Positions 51,618-60,554 of a stretch of DNA of 64,000 bases are shown in pieces. The translations under genes and the position numbers were made by a program. Source of the DNA: JBAZAX01 sp964568625 (GTDB lineage Bacteria; Babelota; Babeliae; Babelales; RVW-14); the NCBI GenBank assembly GCA_964568625.1, contig CAZMQG010000004.1:1-64000 (forward strand), given 5' to 3'. The notes under the pieces were generated by a model that saw nothing but the letters and a program-made list of their open reading frames with translations, was not told the origin of the DNA and made no database searches. How positions within the stretch are numbered: position 1 is the stretch's first letter; every line of letters begins with the position of its first letter.

Positions 51618-52699
51618 CTTGGGACTCCGGTTTGTACTTCAGACAGTGTATCAATTGGAGTGTAAATTTTGGGTTGCGTCTGTGATTCGATTTCAAGTGC
51701 CTTAGATTTGATATTTTTATAATCTTGTGTTTTCTTTGCAGAGCTTGAATTTTTTTGAGTGGTGGTCGATTTAGTTTTTGCGCCGCGTACTTTGGGTTTA
51801 AGAGGGACTAGTGGCGTGTATCCGGGTAAAGATTCCATTTGTGTGTCGGCAAGTTCTTCAAGGGTTGCTTTATCCTCTTCTTTAGCCTCTTCTTCTTCTG
51901 TAACCTTTAGTTTTTCATTTAACACATTCAATTCATCAATCAGGGATAAATATCTTTGTCGGAGTTGCTTCATTGAATTTTGTAGAGCTGTATCAGCTTG
52001 CGCCTGTTTGCCAAAACCTGAGAATGATTTTGGCGCAGGTGTGTCTGAAAAATCAAAATCAGCACTGTCTTGAGAGATGTCTTGTTTGGAATCATGTGGT
52101 GTTGAAGTACTTGTTTGGGTAGTCAAAAATATTTTTTGATAAACTTTTTTACTATTAATTAACTCGCTTGCTACAACTATTTCATCTATTTTTTTTCTTA
52201 TTTCATATAAATATTTTTCTTTGAATTGTGGAGATAGCTTTTTATTGGCCTCAATGTTTTTTTCAAAAATTGTTAAATTTTTATCCATCTCTTGTACGTA
52301 ACTTGAAAGAGCCTTACGAGACTCTTTGGTAGGTTCGGTTGTTTTTTTGTTTTTAGTTTCAACTATTTTTGTATCAGGATTAAGAAAAAGAGTTCGACGG
52401 TCTTTTTTAGGCCCAAGGGTTTTTGTTTCAGTTGTTTTTCCAGTCGAGCCGGAGATCCCAGACGTTGCACCTGTTGCCGGAACGGGAGGCATTTTTGGTA
52501 AATCTACTTTATCTTCCGCTTCTCCGAGCATTTTTTCCATGTCTTTTGCCAGTTGTTCAAAATCAATATTTTTGAACAGATCTTCAAAGGCATCTGCTTT
52601 AAGCTGAGACTTTTTAATAAAAAATGAGAAGCTTGCGCTTATTGCGCAAAATGTGATAAATGCCAGAAAACGTGATGTTTTTGAATGTGATATTTTCAT
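51614..52699 (-). CDS. Exported coiled-coil protein, first gene of a two-gene operon
   Basis: 361 residues. Signal peptide or anchor near 10-30 (FLAFITFCAISASFSFFI). An early FEDLFKNIDFEQLAKDMEKM helix resembles the FSFEDFLKQLESQ start of its downstream partner. Then there are Pro/Thr/Gly linkers and a long coiled coil (~135-175 and ~235-280, Glu/Lys rich). It contains TTQTSTST near 193. No family is recognised. The 'FEDxxK' similarity at the mature N-termini suggests that the two products are handled by the same export or assembly route. Confidence 0.8.
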   Translation of the reverse strand: MKISHSKTSRFLAFITFCAISASFSFFIKKSQLKADAFEDLFKNIDFEQLAKDMEKMLGEAEDKVDLPKMPPVPATGATSGISGSTGKTTETKTLGPKKDRRTLFLNPDTKIVETKNKKTTEPTKESRKALSSYVQEMDKNLTIFEKNIEANKKLSPQFKEKYLYEIRKKIDEIVVASELINSKKVYQKIFLTTQTSTSTPHDSKQDISQDSADFDFSDTPAPKSFSGFGKQAQADTALQNSMKQLRQRYLSLIDELNVLNEKLKVTEEEEAKEEDKATLEELADTQMESLPGYTPLVPLKPKVRGAKTKSTTTQKNSSSAKKTQDYKNIKSKALEIESQTQPKIYTPIDTLSEVQTGVPR

Positions 52700-52753
52700 A
52701 GCCTCGTCCCCCGATTATAAAAGGCTAAAATAATTAATTTCTAATATAATTTT

Positions 52754-53197
52754 ATGAGATTTGATATGTTAAAGTCAAACTATGGTATTAAAAGAGGTTT
52801 TAATGTGGCAAGGTCACGATCTTTGGCTTTGAGTGTACGACGTTTTAAATTTGAAAAATTACAACTTGGTTTTTTGTTAATAGAATTGATGATGGCAATT
52901 TTTATTGGGCTGGTACTAATTTCTTTGTTGATGAGAATGCAATCGCTATTGATTGAGTTAGAAGACTCTTTTTATATGAGGGAAAAGGCATTGGGGTTGG
53001 TTGTTGAATGGCTGGAGCGTGATGCTTTTGTGAAAAACGGGGTGGATAAGAATGGCAACAGATCAGCTGTTATTGCCAGTTATGGACGTAATTTTAGTCT
53101 TAATTTGGAACGAAATTATTCTGAAAATAATTTGGTTATAAAAGTTAAAGCAGAGTGGAAAACATTGGTTGGTAAAAAATGCTGTCTTGAAATATGA
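52754..53197 (+). CDS. Minor pseudopilin (type II secretion / competence pilus)
   Basis: 147 residues. After a long basic leader of about 38 residues lies the prepilin motif LG-FLLIEL (cleavage before Phe, Glu at +5) followed by the hydrophobic spine MMAIFIGLVLISLLM. Prepilin peptidase would remove the leader and methylate the new N-terminus. It is the first of three overlapping genes (ATGA to the next). Such minor pseudopilins prime assembly of a type II secretion pseudopilus or a DNA-uptake pilus. dprA in this window makes DNA uptake an attractive role. The leader is longer than usual; an internal start cannot be excluded. Confidence 0.85.
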   Translation: MRFDMLKSNYGIKRGFNVARSRSLALSVRRFKFEKLQLGFLLIELMMAIFIGLVLISLLMRMQSLLIELEDSFYMREKALGLVVEWLERDAFVKNGVDKNGNRSAVIASYGRNFSLNLERNYSENNLVIKVKAEWKTLVGKKCCLEI

Positions 53198-53760
53198 AGA
53201 ATAAAGGTTTTTCATTAATTGAATGCACAATTTACCTTGCCCTATTTTCATTTATATCTATTTTGTTTTTGGGTGTGGCATCAAGAGCTCAACTTAAATT
53301 TATGAGTATTTCTGTTGAACAAGAAAATTTTTACAGACAAGTTCTTGCAGTTGATCTTTTACGTAGAGATTTAATGAGTGCCGGGCAATATTTTTCAGAT
53401 TGGGATTTACAACCGTCTGTTCTAAAGCAGTCTGTTTTTAAAAAGTTAACACTGTCTGACAAAAATTCACCGGAGAGCGTTGCTGTTTCATGGTTTATTG
53501 GAAATCAGGGTCTTATGCGTGCTCAGGGGCAATATAATTTTATTAAACACGAATGGATTCATAAGACTTCTTGTCTTGTTTGTAAATCCATAAAAGAGAT
53601 CAATTTTGTGCTGGAAAAATGTTTTGACGTACAAAACAAAGAGTCCAGATCAGAGTATTGTGGCGTTTGGGTTGTTTATAAAAGTGTTAACTCTGTGCAG
53701 GACCAAAAATTTTTTGGCCAAAAATTTTTTGTAAAATTTAGAAATAGGGTTGTGTTGTGA
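53194..53760 (+). CDS. Pseudopilin with canonical prepilin signal
   Basis: 188 residues. A short leader MKNKG, then FSLIECTIYLALFSFISILFL: cleavage after Gly, Phe at +1 and Glu at +5, the textbook prepilin N-terminus. The globular part has several cysteines (SCLVCKS, EKCF, EYCGV) that could form disulfides. It is coupled to both neighbours by overlapping start/stop codons (ATGA and GTGA). By length and position it resembles GspJ- or ComGF-like minor pseudopilins, but subtype assignment is inference. Confidence 0.88.
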   Translation: MKNKGFSLIECTIYLALFSFISILFLGVASRAQLKFMSISVEQENFYRQVLAVDLLRRDLMSAGQYFSDWDLQPSVLKQSVFKKLTLSDKNSPESVAVSWFIGNQGLMRAQGQYNFIKHEWIHKTSCLVCKSIKEINFVLEKCFDVQNKESRSEYCGVWVVYKSVNSVQDQKFFGQKFFVKFRNRVVL

Positions 53761-54251
53761 AATATAAACTTTCTAATGGAAGTGCCTTATTACTGATTTT
53801 TATTATATCGTTTGTTGTTTCGCTTGCTGCAATACGCTGTTGGCAGGTATCTAGTCTGCTATGTGATGTTCAGTATCAACGAGAGCTTTTTTATAAACGC
53901 TTTTACTTAACGAACAGAATTTTGAATGCGGGAATCGATTTGGCTTGTAAAAATTTTGATACCTTTTTAAAATTGAAAAAATCAACAGATGTTGCAATGC
54001 CCATTGATATGAATTTTTGTTTAACAGAGCTTGAGATCAAAAATTCATATATTGCGCAGCTTACTGTTGCAACTGTTATGAGTAAGAAGATTAAGTCAGA
54101 CATTCCAAAGCCTAATCGTCTTTTATTAACAGCAAGATTGTTTAATAATAATGAAAACGTTTGTAAGTTAAGATGTTTACTGGAGCGTAAGAAGAATGAA
54201 AATGGGGTGTCTTTTGTGGTTTCTCATTTTACTCTCAGCTCTTCTTTATGA
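53757..54251 (+). CDS. GspK/PilX-like minor pseudopilin
   Basis: 164 residues, GTG start overlapping the previous stop. N-terminus NGSALLLIFIISFVVSLAA has a pilin-like hydrophobic helix, but no glutamate at +5. That is typical for GspK/PilX-type tip pseudopilins ('rGvALllvL'). Cysteines are present (RCWQ, LCD, ACK). Its position as the third gene of a pseudopilin set supports a pilus-tip role. The 3' end overlaps the start of the lnt-like gene by 56 bases. Confidence 0.75.
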   Translation: MKYKLSNGSALLLIFIISFVVSLAAIRCWQVSSLLCDVQYQRELFYKRFYLTNRILNAGIDLACKNFDTFLKLKKSTDVAMPIDMNFCLTELEIKNSYIAQLTVATVMSKKIKSDIPKPNRLLLTARLFNNNENVCKLRCLLERKKNENGVSFVVSHFTLSSSL

Positions 54252-55593
54252 TGTAGCATTTTTTTCCCCGGAATATTTTGGTTTTTTTGTTTTACCATCT
54301 TTATTATTGATTTTTTTTGCTTTGAATTTGGCACAAAATTCAAAATATATGCAAATTGGTGTAGATGGCGGAGCATCCGAGAGTAGGGCGAATCATTCAG
54401 GCGCGCAATTTTTTTGGCTTGGGTTAGTATGGGGCGTGTTTGTATTTTCGGTCCATTTTGTTTGGTTACTGGTGTTACTTTTAGATAAAGTTCAATCCGG
54501 TAAAAGCTTTGCAATATTTGCGTATGCATTTGGAATGACTTATTTTTCTCTTACCAGTGCCATATGGTTTATGGTTATTGGGTTTTTGATAAAAAAAATT
54601 TCACGTTATTATACTTCGCAAATTTTAATGTTTTTTGTTACCTGCTATGGCTATTTTTATCTGCTCGAAAATTATGCATTGTGGTGGTTAGGGAGATTAG
54701 AGGGATATCCATTTTTAAATCCATTAATCCCACTGATTAACTTTAAGCTTTTTGCAAAAATATTTATGGTTGCAGGTACTTTACTTGGACTGGGCGTTGG
54801 CAGTTATAACAGTGACGTTATCAATAATAATTATGCTGATTTTCCACAACCTGACGGTGTCGAGTTTATCTATTTAAGACCTGAGATTGTATCAGTTGAT
54901 CAAAATTTGGTTAGTTATGAGTATCAAATTTACAGAAAGCTTTGTGATTTGAAATTATGGGAGAGACGAGACGAACACCAGCAGTTTATAATTTTTGCGC
55001 CTGAGAGCTCATTTCCGTTTCCGTTAAATACTTATCCGAGAGTTATGGAGATGTGGAGTAATGTTTTACCCGATAATGCACATTTGTTAATAGGCACTCA
55101 GTACAAGCTTAATGGGAAAATTTGTCAGGCAGTGTGTTGGTTAAATAAATGTCGCATAAGAAAATTTTATGTCAAAAAACATTGCGTGCCGTTTGTAGAA
55201 AAAATTCCTCATCTTTATAAAAGGCTTAAACCTATAAGAGATGTTTTTTTGAGTGATGTTTTTCCTGAAGGTGTGGCCCAATTTTCCAGGCTTAAAAAGT
55301 TAAAGCAGCAAAATTATTTTGAATTTGATGGTTTTAAATCTTCCAATGACAAAATTATTTTTATTCCGCAAATTTGTTCAGAGTTATTTTTTGTCTCAAA
55401 TTATAAATTGTTTTCTGAAATTGTAACGTGTTACACCAAACATAATGATTTTGCTTTTGTCACATTTTTTGTAAATGACAGTTGGTTTTTAAATTATTTT
55501 AAAAAGATAATGCAAGATAGTGCCAGATTAAAGTCGATTCTTAGCGGAGTTCCATTGATTTATGTTGGGCATAAAGAATTAAAACTCTTTTGA
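54196..55593 (+). CDS. lnt: Apolipoprotein N-acyltransferase (divergent)
   Basis: 465 residues. It transfers the third acyl chain to the N-terminal Cys of lipoproteins in the inner membrane. About six N-terminal membrane helices (to ~200) are followed by a nitrilase-like domain. The catalytic triad is kept: Glu in FAPESSFPFP, Lys in FYVKKHCVPFVEKIP and Cys in IPQICSELFF. The family usually reads 'PEtA', 'yxKxhLVPFGEyvP' and 'iCyE', so the sequence is clearly divergent but complete. There is at least one client in the window, the FKBP lipoprotein at 42040. Its start is inside the preceding gene, indicating translational coupling with the pseudopilin operon. Confidence 0.88.
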   Translation: MKMGCLLWFLILLSALLYDVAFFSPEYFGFFVLPSLLLIFFALNLAQNSKYMQIGVDGGASESRANHSGAQFFWLGLVWGVFVFSVHFVWLLVLLLDKVQSGKSFAIFAYAFGMTYFSLTSAIWFMVIGFLIKKISRYYTSQILMFFVTCYGYFYLLENYALWWLGRLEGYPFLNPLIPLINFKLFAKIFMVAGTLLGLGVGSYNSDVINNNYADFPQPDGVEFIYLRPEIVSVDQNLVSYEYQIYRKLCDLKLWERRDEHQQFIIFAPESSFPFPLNTYPRVMEMWSNVLPDNAHLLIGTQYKLNGKICQAVCWLNKCRIRKFYVKKHCVPFVEKIPHLYKRLKPIRDVFLSDVFPEGVAQFSRLKKLKQQNYFEFDGFKSSNDKIIFIPQICSELFFVSNYKLFSEIVTCYTKHNDFAFVTFFVNDSWFLNYFKKIMQDSARLKSILSGVPLIYVGHKELKLF

Positions 55594-55612
55594 TACAAAT
55601 TTTTGGGCAATC

Positions 55613-55621
55613 TGTTATAAT
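55613..55621 (+). promoter_or_regulatory. Extended -10 promoter of the rplI-dnaB-ruvC operon
   Basis: TGTTATAAT matches TGnTATAAT; a TTGATA lies 20 bases upstream of the hexamer. The ATG of rplI is 73 bases downstream. Confidence 0.5.
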
Positions 55622-55693
55622 TTTTTACACGAGTTTAGTGTTTTTTAAACTTAGGGTTAATGCAATTAATCCAAACCAAAAAGAGGGTTGATT

Positions 55694-56143
55694 ATGAAAG
55701 TGTACATGCTCAAAGATGTTGTAAATGTTGGTATGGCTGGAACAATGATAAATGTTTCTGACGGATATGCCAAAAATTTCCTTTTCCCTCGTAAACTTGC
55801 TGTTGAAGTAACAGATGAAAATGCTTCAAATTTTAAAGTAAAGATTGAAGCGGTGAAGCAAAAGACTGAAGTTATAAATAGCAAAATTGCAATGTTGGCA
55901 GAAAAAATAAAGGCTCTTCATCTTGCAATAAAAGAAAAAACTCATGATGATGGAAAGCTTTATGGTTCAGTTGGTCCAGATGAAATTGTTGAGTTGTTAA
56001 AAAAGAATGAAATTGTTGTAAATCGTAAACAGATTGAATTTGATAAGTCTATAAAAGCTGTTGGTGACCATAAAGTTACAGTTAAGCTTTCAGCAAAATT
56101 GAAACCACAGTTTATATTAAAGGTTTCTGCTTTATCAAAGTAG
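55694..56143 (+). CDS. rplI: 50S ribosomal protein L9
   Basis: 149 residues from the ATG at 55694, the standard L9 length; GAGGG is upstream. N-terminal domain MKVYMLKDVVNVGMAGTMINVSDGYAKNFLFPRKLAV matches the family ('vilLedv..lGk.Gdvv.Vk.GYaRNfLiP'). A long connecting helix and the C-terminal RNA-binding domain (DGKLYGSVGPDEIVELL) follow. L9 contacts 23S rRNA near L1 and restrains frameshifting. It is followed by dnaB, a common arrangement (rplI-dnaB). Confidence 0.97.
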   Translation: MKVYMLKDVVNVGMAGTMINVSDGYAKNFLFPRKLAVEVTDENASNFKVKIEAVKQKTEVINSKIAMLAEKIKALHLAIKEKTHDDGKLYGSVGPDEIVELLKKNEIVVNRKQIEFDKSIKAVGDHKVTVKLSAKLKPQFILKVSALSK

Positions 56144-56172
56144 ATTTTATATACATTTAATTTAGGGATTTG

Positions 56173-57564
56173 ATGTCTGAGTTAGCATACAGAGAGAAAT
56201 TTCAAGAAAACAAAGCGGTTCAGACCGAATCGGTGCTAGGTAAAAAATTGCCGGCCAGTGTTGACGCTGAAAAAGCGGTACTGGCCGCTATACTTTTAAA
56301 CGATGAAAATTTAACGTTAGTTACCGATATTTTAAAGTCTTCCGATTTTTCACTTAAACAACATCAGGTTATTTATCAAGCAATTATTGATTTGGCGCAA
56401 GCAAATAAAAAGCTTGATTTACTTGTATTACAAGATTATCTGGATACAAAAAAATTACTTGATACTTGTGGAGGTATTACCTATCTTATCGAGCTTCAGG
56501 AGGATATTCCATCCATTGGGCTTGTTGTTCAACATGCAAAAATTGTTAAAGACAAAGCTATTTTGCGTGATTTAATTCACTCTGCAGCTGACATTATTAC
56601 AACGTGCTATAACCAAGATATTAATGAAATTGACAGTGTGCTTGATTCGGCAGAAAAACAGATTTTTCAGATTTCAAATAAGCTTTCTCCGACTACATTT
56701 GTTCAACTTGATATACTGTTAAAAAAAACATTTCAAAATTTGGCCAAAGTTAAATCGTCTCGTGAAGGTGTGACAGGTACTCCTTCGGGTTTTGCAAAAT
56801 TTGATGAGATGACGTCCGGCATGCAAAATGGCGATTTACTTATTTTGGCAGCACGTCCCTCAATGGGAAAAACTGCATTGGCCCTTAATTTTGCCTTGAA
56901 TGCTTGGCATAGTGGATCGTCAATCGGTATATTTTCACTTGAAATGTCATCAGAACAGTTAGTTTTGCGTATGCTTTCAGCAGAGGCGCAGATTCCTCAC
57001 CAAAAAATTCGTAATGCAATGGTTTCTTCTGATGAATGGATGGACTTAACAAATACTGCGGCAAGCCTGGCTGAGGCCAAAATTTTTATTGATGACTCGC
57101 CCGGTTTAAATATTCTTGAGTTGAGAGCTAAAGCGCGAAAACTTAAAGCGCAGTATAATATTGGTTTTCTGGTGATCGATTATTTGCAGCTGATAAGTTC
57201 CAGTCAAAGACATGAAAATAGAACACAAGAGATTTCCGCAATATCGCGTTCCCTTAAAGCGTTGGCAAAAGAGTTGGGAATTCCAGTTCTTGCATTATCC
57301 CAGTTATCTCGATCATTGGAAAGTCGTATGGATAAACGCCCTATGTTATCTGACCTTCGTGAATCCGGAGCTATTGAGCAAGATGGTGACGTGATATTTT
57401 TTATTTATCGAGATATTGTCTACAACCCTGATACTCAAAATCCTGATATTGCTGAAATTATTATCGGCAAACAGCGTAACGGCCCAACGGGGCAATTTAA
57501 TGTAAAATTTCGTGGGGATATAACACGTTTTTATGATGTGTCTGATCATGAATATCCCATGTAA
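56173..57564 (+). CDS. dnaB: Replicative DNA helicase DnaB
   Basis: 463 residues from the ATG at 56173 (TAGGGA upstream). It is the hexameric helicase that unwinds the fork. The N-terminal domain (LPASVDAEKAVLAAILLNDENL) is followed by a RecA-like motor: Walker A AARPSMGKTALALNFA, SLEMSSEQLVLRML, the Walker B region IGFLVIDYLQLIS, SRSLKALAKELGIPVLALSQLSR, the SDLRESGAIEQDGDVIFFIYRD arginine-finger region, and IGKQRNGPTG. No intein or insertion. It is located between rplI and ruvC. Confidence 0.98.
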   Translation: MSELAYREKFQENKAVQTESVLGKKLPASVDAEKAVLAAILLNDENLTLVTDILKSSDFSLKQHQVIYQAIIDLAQANKKLDLLVLQDYLDTKKLLDTCGGITYLIELQEDIPSIGLVVQHAKIVKDKAILRDLIHSAADIITTCYNQDINEIDSVLDSAEKQIFQISNKLSPTTFVQLDILLKKTFQNLAKVKSSREGVTGTPSGFAKFDEMTSGMQNGDLLILAARPSMGKTALALNFALNAWHSGSSIGIFSLEMSSEQLVLRMLSAEAQIPHQKIRNAMVSSDEWMDLTNTAASLAEAKIFIDDSPGLNILELRAKARKLKAQYNIGFLVIDYLQLISSSQRHENRTQEISAISRSLKALAKELGIPVLALSQLSRSLESRMDKRPMLSDLRESGAIEQDGDVIFFIYRDIVYNPDTQNPDIAEIIIGKQRNGPTGQFNVKFRGDITRFYDVSDHEYPM

Positions 57565-57637
57565 TTTTGGTTCAAGTTTATAATTAAAACATGCTTTATT
57601 TTGGTCAAGTCTTGTCTAAAGAAGGGGAGAGTGCGAC

Positions 57638-58156
57638 ATGAACGGTGATTCGGTTATTCTTGGAGTTGATCCCGGTTTTCACGTAACGGGATATGCTATT
57701 TTAAAAAAAGAATCAGGGAAGACATTTCTAATCGATTGTGGGTATTTGAAGATGAGTTCAACTCAAACGCTTTCAACTCGTGTTGGAATTTTTTATAAGT
57801 TTTTTAACGAAAAGATTACAAAATGTGGTGTGCGTGAGATAGCACTTGAAACATCTTTTTTGGGAAAGAATGCTCAAACATTTTTAAAGTTGGGGTATTT
57901 GCGAGGTATTTTATATCTTTTGGCTGATCAGCATGGACAGGTTTTGCATGAATTTGCACCACGTGAAGTTAAAACTGCGGTAACCGGTTTTGGTGGTGCA
58001 AGTAAAGAACAGGTAGCCAGTATGGTTTTTCGTTTATTTCCTCGAGTTGCAGAATTGGGTGTTTCCGTACAAAATGACGTTACTGATGCATTGGCAATTA
58101 GTCTTTGTGGATTGTGGATGTCTGGATCACCTTTGGCCAGGGCCATGAAATCTTGA
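57638..58156 (+). CDS. ruvC: Holliday junction resolvase RuvC
   Basis: 172 residues, usual length. Nicks Holliday junctions symmetrically. Catalytic acidic residues: Asp in ILGVDPGFHVTGYA, Glu in ALETSFLGKNAQTFLKLG, and the Asp pair in QNDVTDALAIS. The 'FAPREVKTAVTGFGGASKEQV' block (DNA-binding) is complete. GGGGAG lies upstream of the ATG. Last gene of the rightward run; ruvB lies at 10085. Confidence 0.96.
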   Translation: MNGDSVILGVDPGFHVTGYAILKKESGKTFLIDCGYLKMSSTQTLSTRVGIFYKFFNEKITKCGVREIALETSFLGKNAQTFLKLGYLRGILYLLADQHGQVLHEFAPREVKTAVTGFGGASKEQVASMVFRLFPRVAELGVSVQNDVTDALAISLCGLWMSGSPLARAMKS

Positions 58157-58901
58157 TTTCCTGGTAATTCATCAGTCTTAACTTCCGGAAGCCTTGGGTT
58201 TATCTAAAATAATAATTATGTAAATCAACAAAATCGCTGAGACCCTTGATTGGAAGGGTAGTTTTAAAATTGAGAATTATGTTTGACAAGTAACGTCTGA
58301 TAATGATTATTATGTTAAAGATTAAGATGAAATTTTAAATTGGGTTAGCGCGACTGACGTCGCGTAACGGCAATTTAATTTCCGAATCTTTAGCTAAGGA
58401 AGTAAAGCCTAGTATTTAGGATTAATAAAAAGATATAGTTAGAAAACTACTTAATTGATAATATTACTAAAAAATTCGTAGCTGAACCAACCAATCGTAC
58501 GATACCTTGTAAATCCATTTGATATATACCAATAGAACGACTAAATAATTTATAAGGTCTTACATAATATTAATAAATTTAATAAATTTTGAATTTATTA
58601 AAAATTTAATGAAAATCAAAATATTTTGACCCAAAAAAGGGAAAAACCTGCTTTTGGATTTTTTGCGCTTAGATTCATTTTTTTGCCACGCGTTTTTATA
58701 ATTTTAAAGCCCCAGCCAATCGCACGATTTTTTCCCATTACTCTCTTTTTACAACCAATCAACGACAAAAAACAATTTGAAAAATAACCAATGCTGATAC
58801 CTGCGCTGACTCGATGAAACATACTGTTTTCGAGTAATAAAGAATAAATATCAATAAAGGGAAATGCTAAGCGCAAAACAAAAATCGTTCTCTCGCTTAT
58901 T
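58157..58901. other. 745 bases without a convincing gene
   Basis: AT-rich except for the hairpin at 58335-58378. A TTGACA near 58282 and several TATAAT-like strings could be promoters. The leftward 107-codon frame at 58616-58939 overlaps the ankyrin gene and has no supporting signal. It may hold an unrecognised small RNA or decayed genes. Confidence 0.5.
58335..58378. other. Long GC-core hairpin, candidate structured RNA or regulatory site
   Basis: TTAAATTG, G, GTTA, G, CGCGAC, loop TGAC, GTCGCG, TAAC, GG, CAATTTAA: about 18 paired bases with small bulges, in a gene-free region and without a T-run. Too long for chance in AT-rich DNA. Confidence 0.45.
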
Positions 58902-59522
58902 TTAAAACGTCTCAGTCTCTGTTTCAAATATTGGCTCAAGCATTATTGCCTCTACTTCAGCATATTCCTGTTTTCCGTTATCTTTAAAAAACTGGACTAT
59001 CATTAAGGACGTATATCCCTCATAATTAGGTTGATTAACATCAACGCCTGCGTAAATAAGCATCTTTACAATTTTTAGTCGGTTTTCATCGATTGTGTAA
59101 GAATTTCTACTACTGCTATCATAAACAGCATGATGCAACAGTGTATCTCCCATGCCATCTAACCAGTTTACATCAGCTCCAGCTTCAATAAGTATATACA
59201 CAAAATCCTTATTTCCATTTTTTATTGCACTTACTAATATTTTTTCTAAAGGAACATTACTAGTAACCGCTTTTTCTTTGGACTTTGGATTCTTTAAATC
59301 AATAGACAGTTGTCTTAACTCCTGAGTTAATCTAGTTTGATCTGCATCACTTAAATTAGCACTTAATGTTTTTAATTCCTCGATCGCTTTTTTCAACTCT
59401 TCAAGCTGTAGTTTTTGATTAACATGCTCAATAAAAGCATTCGGATTATACATTCCATAACTAGAAAATACAGTAGAATACAAAACCATTGTTATCAATA
59501 TAAGTTTTTTAAAATTTTTCAT
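58902..59522 (-). CDS. Exported short ankyrin-repeat protein
   Basis: 206 residues. Signal peptide 1-22 (cleavage near SSYG, then MYNPNAF). Residues ~30-85 are a Leu/Glu/Lys coiled coil. About 90-190 hold two to three ankyrin units: LEKILVSAIKNGNKDFVYILIEAGADVNWLD, then DTLLHHAVYD and LKIVKMLIYAGVDVNQPNYEGYTSLM. The tail is Glu-rich (ETETETF). Fifteen bases separate it from the F-box/ankyrin gene upstream, so the two form an operon of exported ankyrin proteins, and both start with a similar signal peptide. The probable role is binding a host or envelope protein. Confidence 0.9.
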   Translation of the reverse strand: MKNFKKLILITMVLYSTVFSSYGMYNPNAFIEHVNQKLQLEELKKAIEELKTLSANLSDADQTRLTQELRQLSIDLKNPKSKEKAVTSNVPLEKILVSAIKNGNKDFVYILIEAGADVNWLDGMGDTLLHHAVYDSSSRNSYTIDENRLKIVKMLIYAGVDVNQPNYEGYTSLMIVQFFKDNGKQEYAEVEAIMLEPIFETETETF

Positions 59523-59537
59523 ATATGTCCCTTTTTC

Positions 59538-60554
59538 TTAAATCTTAAAACCCATAGTTCTTAAGTTAGATTTTAAATCTTCTGGAATTTCAATTCTGTT
59601 TCTTAAATAATGATCAACCAAAATTTGGACGCATGCTTCATTTCCCAACATGACAGCAAAGTGCAATGGAGTTTGTCCATAAACCTCATATTTTATATTT
59701 TCAGGATCCGAAATTGAACACTGCTCTAAAAATTCATCTGAGTAGCAACTGTAAACTACTGGATTTGCACCTAACTCAAGTAATCTTTTTAAAAAATTGG
59801 GGCAATTTGGAAGTGTTCCTATAACAGCCCAATGTAAAGCTGTACCATCAAACAAATCTTTATCATTAACATTTAATCCCAAATTTAATTCTTCAGATAA
59901 AGCTATCAATGTATTTAAAACCTCTACATTTCCAGTAAGCGCTGCATACTCTAACACTGTTAAACCTTCACTATCAAACGCCTTTATATTTGCACCCGAT
60001 CTAATTAAAACCTTAATGCATTCAATTTTCTCATCCCGAACTGCGTCATGTAAAAGAGAATACCTATATTCAACATCTCTTAGATTTTCATTAACATTTG
60101 CGCCAGCTCTTATTAATACTTTCATGCAACTAGGAAATCCTTTGTGTAATGCTTCAGATAAGAGAGCATTGAGATTATATCTATTAAGATTTAATCCTGC
60201 ATATTTTAATATTCTTAGAATTTCATCGTCGGACAAAAAGTCTCGCACTCTTTTACAAACTGATCTGTAGCTACAAATTTCTCCAATTAAGTTTATTAAA
60301 TTTGGTAAGTTTATTAAATTTGGATTTTCAAAAAACATTTGATCTATGGTCTTTTGAACAAAAATGCTTTCTATTATTTCATTAGGCATATCTGATAAAG
60401 TTATTTCAGACAATGCAGGTTCTTGTCTTTTTGCGGCTGGGTGTTCAGCCTGATCTACATCTTTACCTGTAAATTGACGCTTCATTCCATACGCATCACT
60501 TCCCACAATTCCTAGCAATAATCCTACTGCCATTATCTTTATCATCTTTTTCAC
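59538..60554 (-). CDS. Exported F-box-like plus ankyrin-repeat protein
   Basis: 338 residues. Signal peptide 1-23 and mature start MKRQFTG. Residues ~53-107 resemble an F-box: LSDMPNEIIESIFVQK ('LPdEilexIfsyL'), a spacer lengthened by an 18-base tandem duplication (PNLINL twice), then GEICSYRSVCKRVRDFL ('l...rlvcrrwrdla'). Residues ~120-335 contain about six ankyrin units with HKGFPSCMKVLIRAGANVN, YSLLHDAVRDEKIECIKVLI, LTVLEYAALTGNVEVLNTLI, GTALHWAVIG and QTPLHFAVMLGN. F-box plus ankyrin is the plan of Legionella AnkB and poxvirus adaptors, which recruit SCF ubiquitin ligase in host cells. The signal peptide supports export. The F-box call rests on pattern only. Confidence 0.88.
   Translation of the reverse strand: MKKMIKIMAVGLLLGIVGSDAYGMKRQFTGKDVDQAEHPAAKRQEPALSEITLSDMPNEIIESIFVQKTIDQMFFENPNLINLPNLINLIGEICSYRSVCKRVRDFLSDDEILRILKYAGLNLNRYNLNALLSEALHKGFPSCMKVLIRAGANVNENLRDVEYRYSLLHDAVRDEKIECIKVLIRSGANIKAFDSEGLTVLEYAALTGNVEVLNTLIALSEELNLGLNVNDKDLFDGTALHWAVIGTLPNCPNFLKRLLELGANPVVYSCYSDEFLEQCSISDPENIKYEVYGQTPLHFAVMLGNEACVQILVDHYLRNRIEIPEDLKSNLRTMGFKI

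Noticed and set aside
58616..58939. 107-codon leftward frame
   Set aside because: Overlaps the end of the ankyrin gene, has no ribosome-binding site or signal, and a composition unlike neighbouring proteins. A decayed gene cannot be fully excluded.
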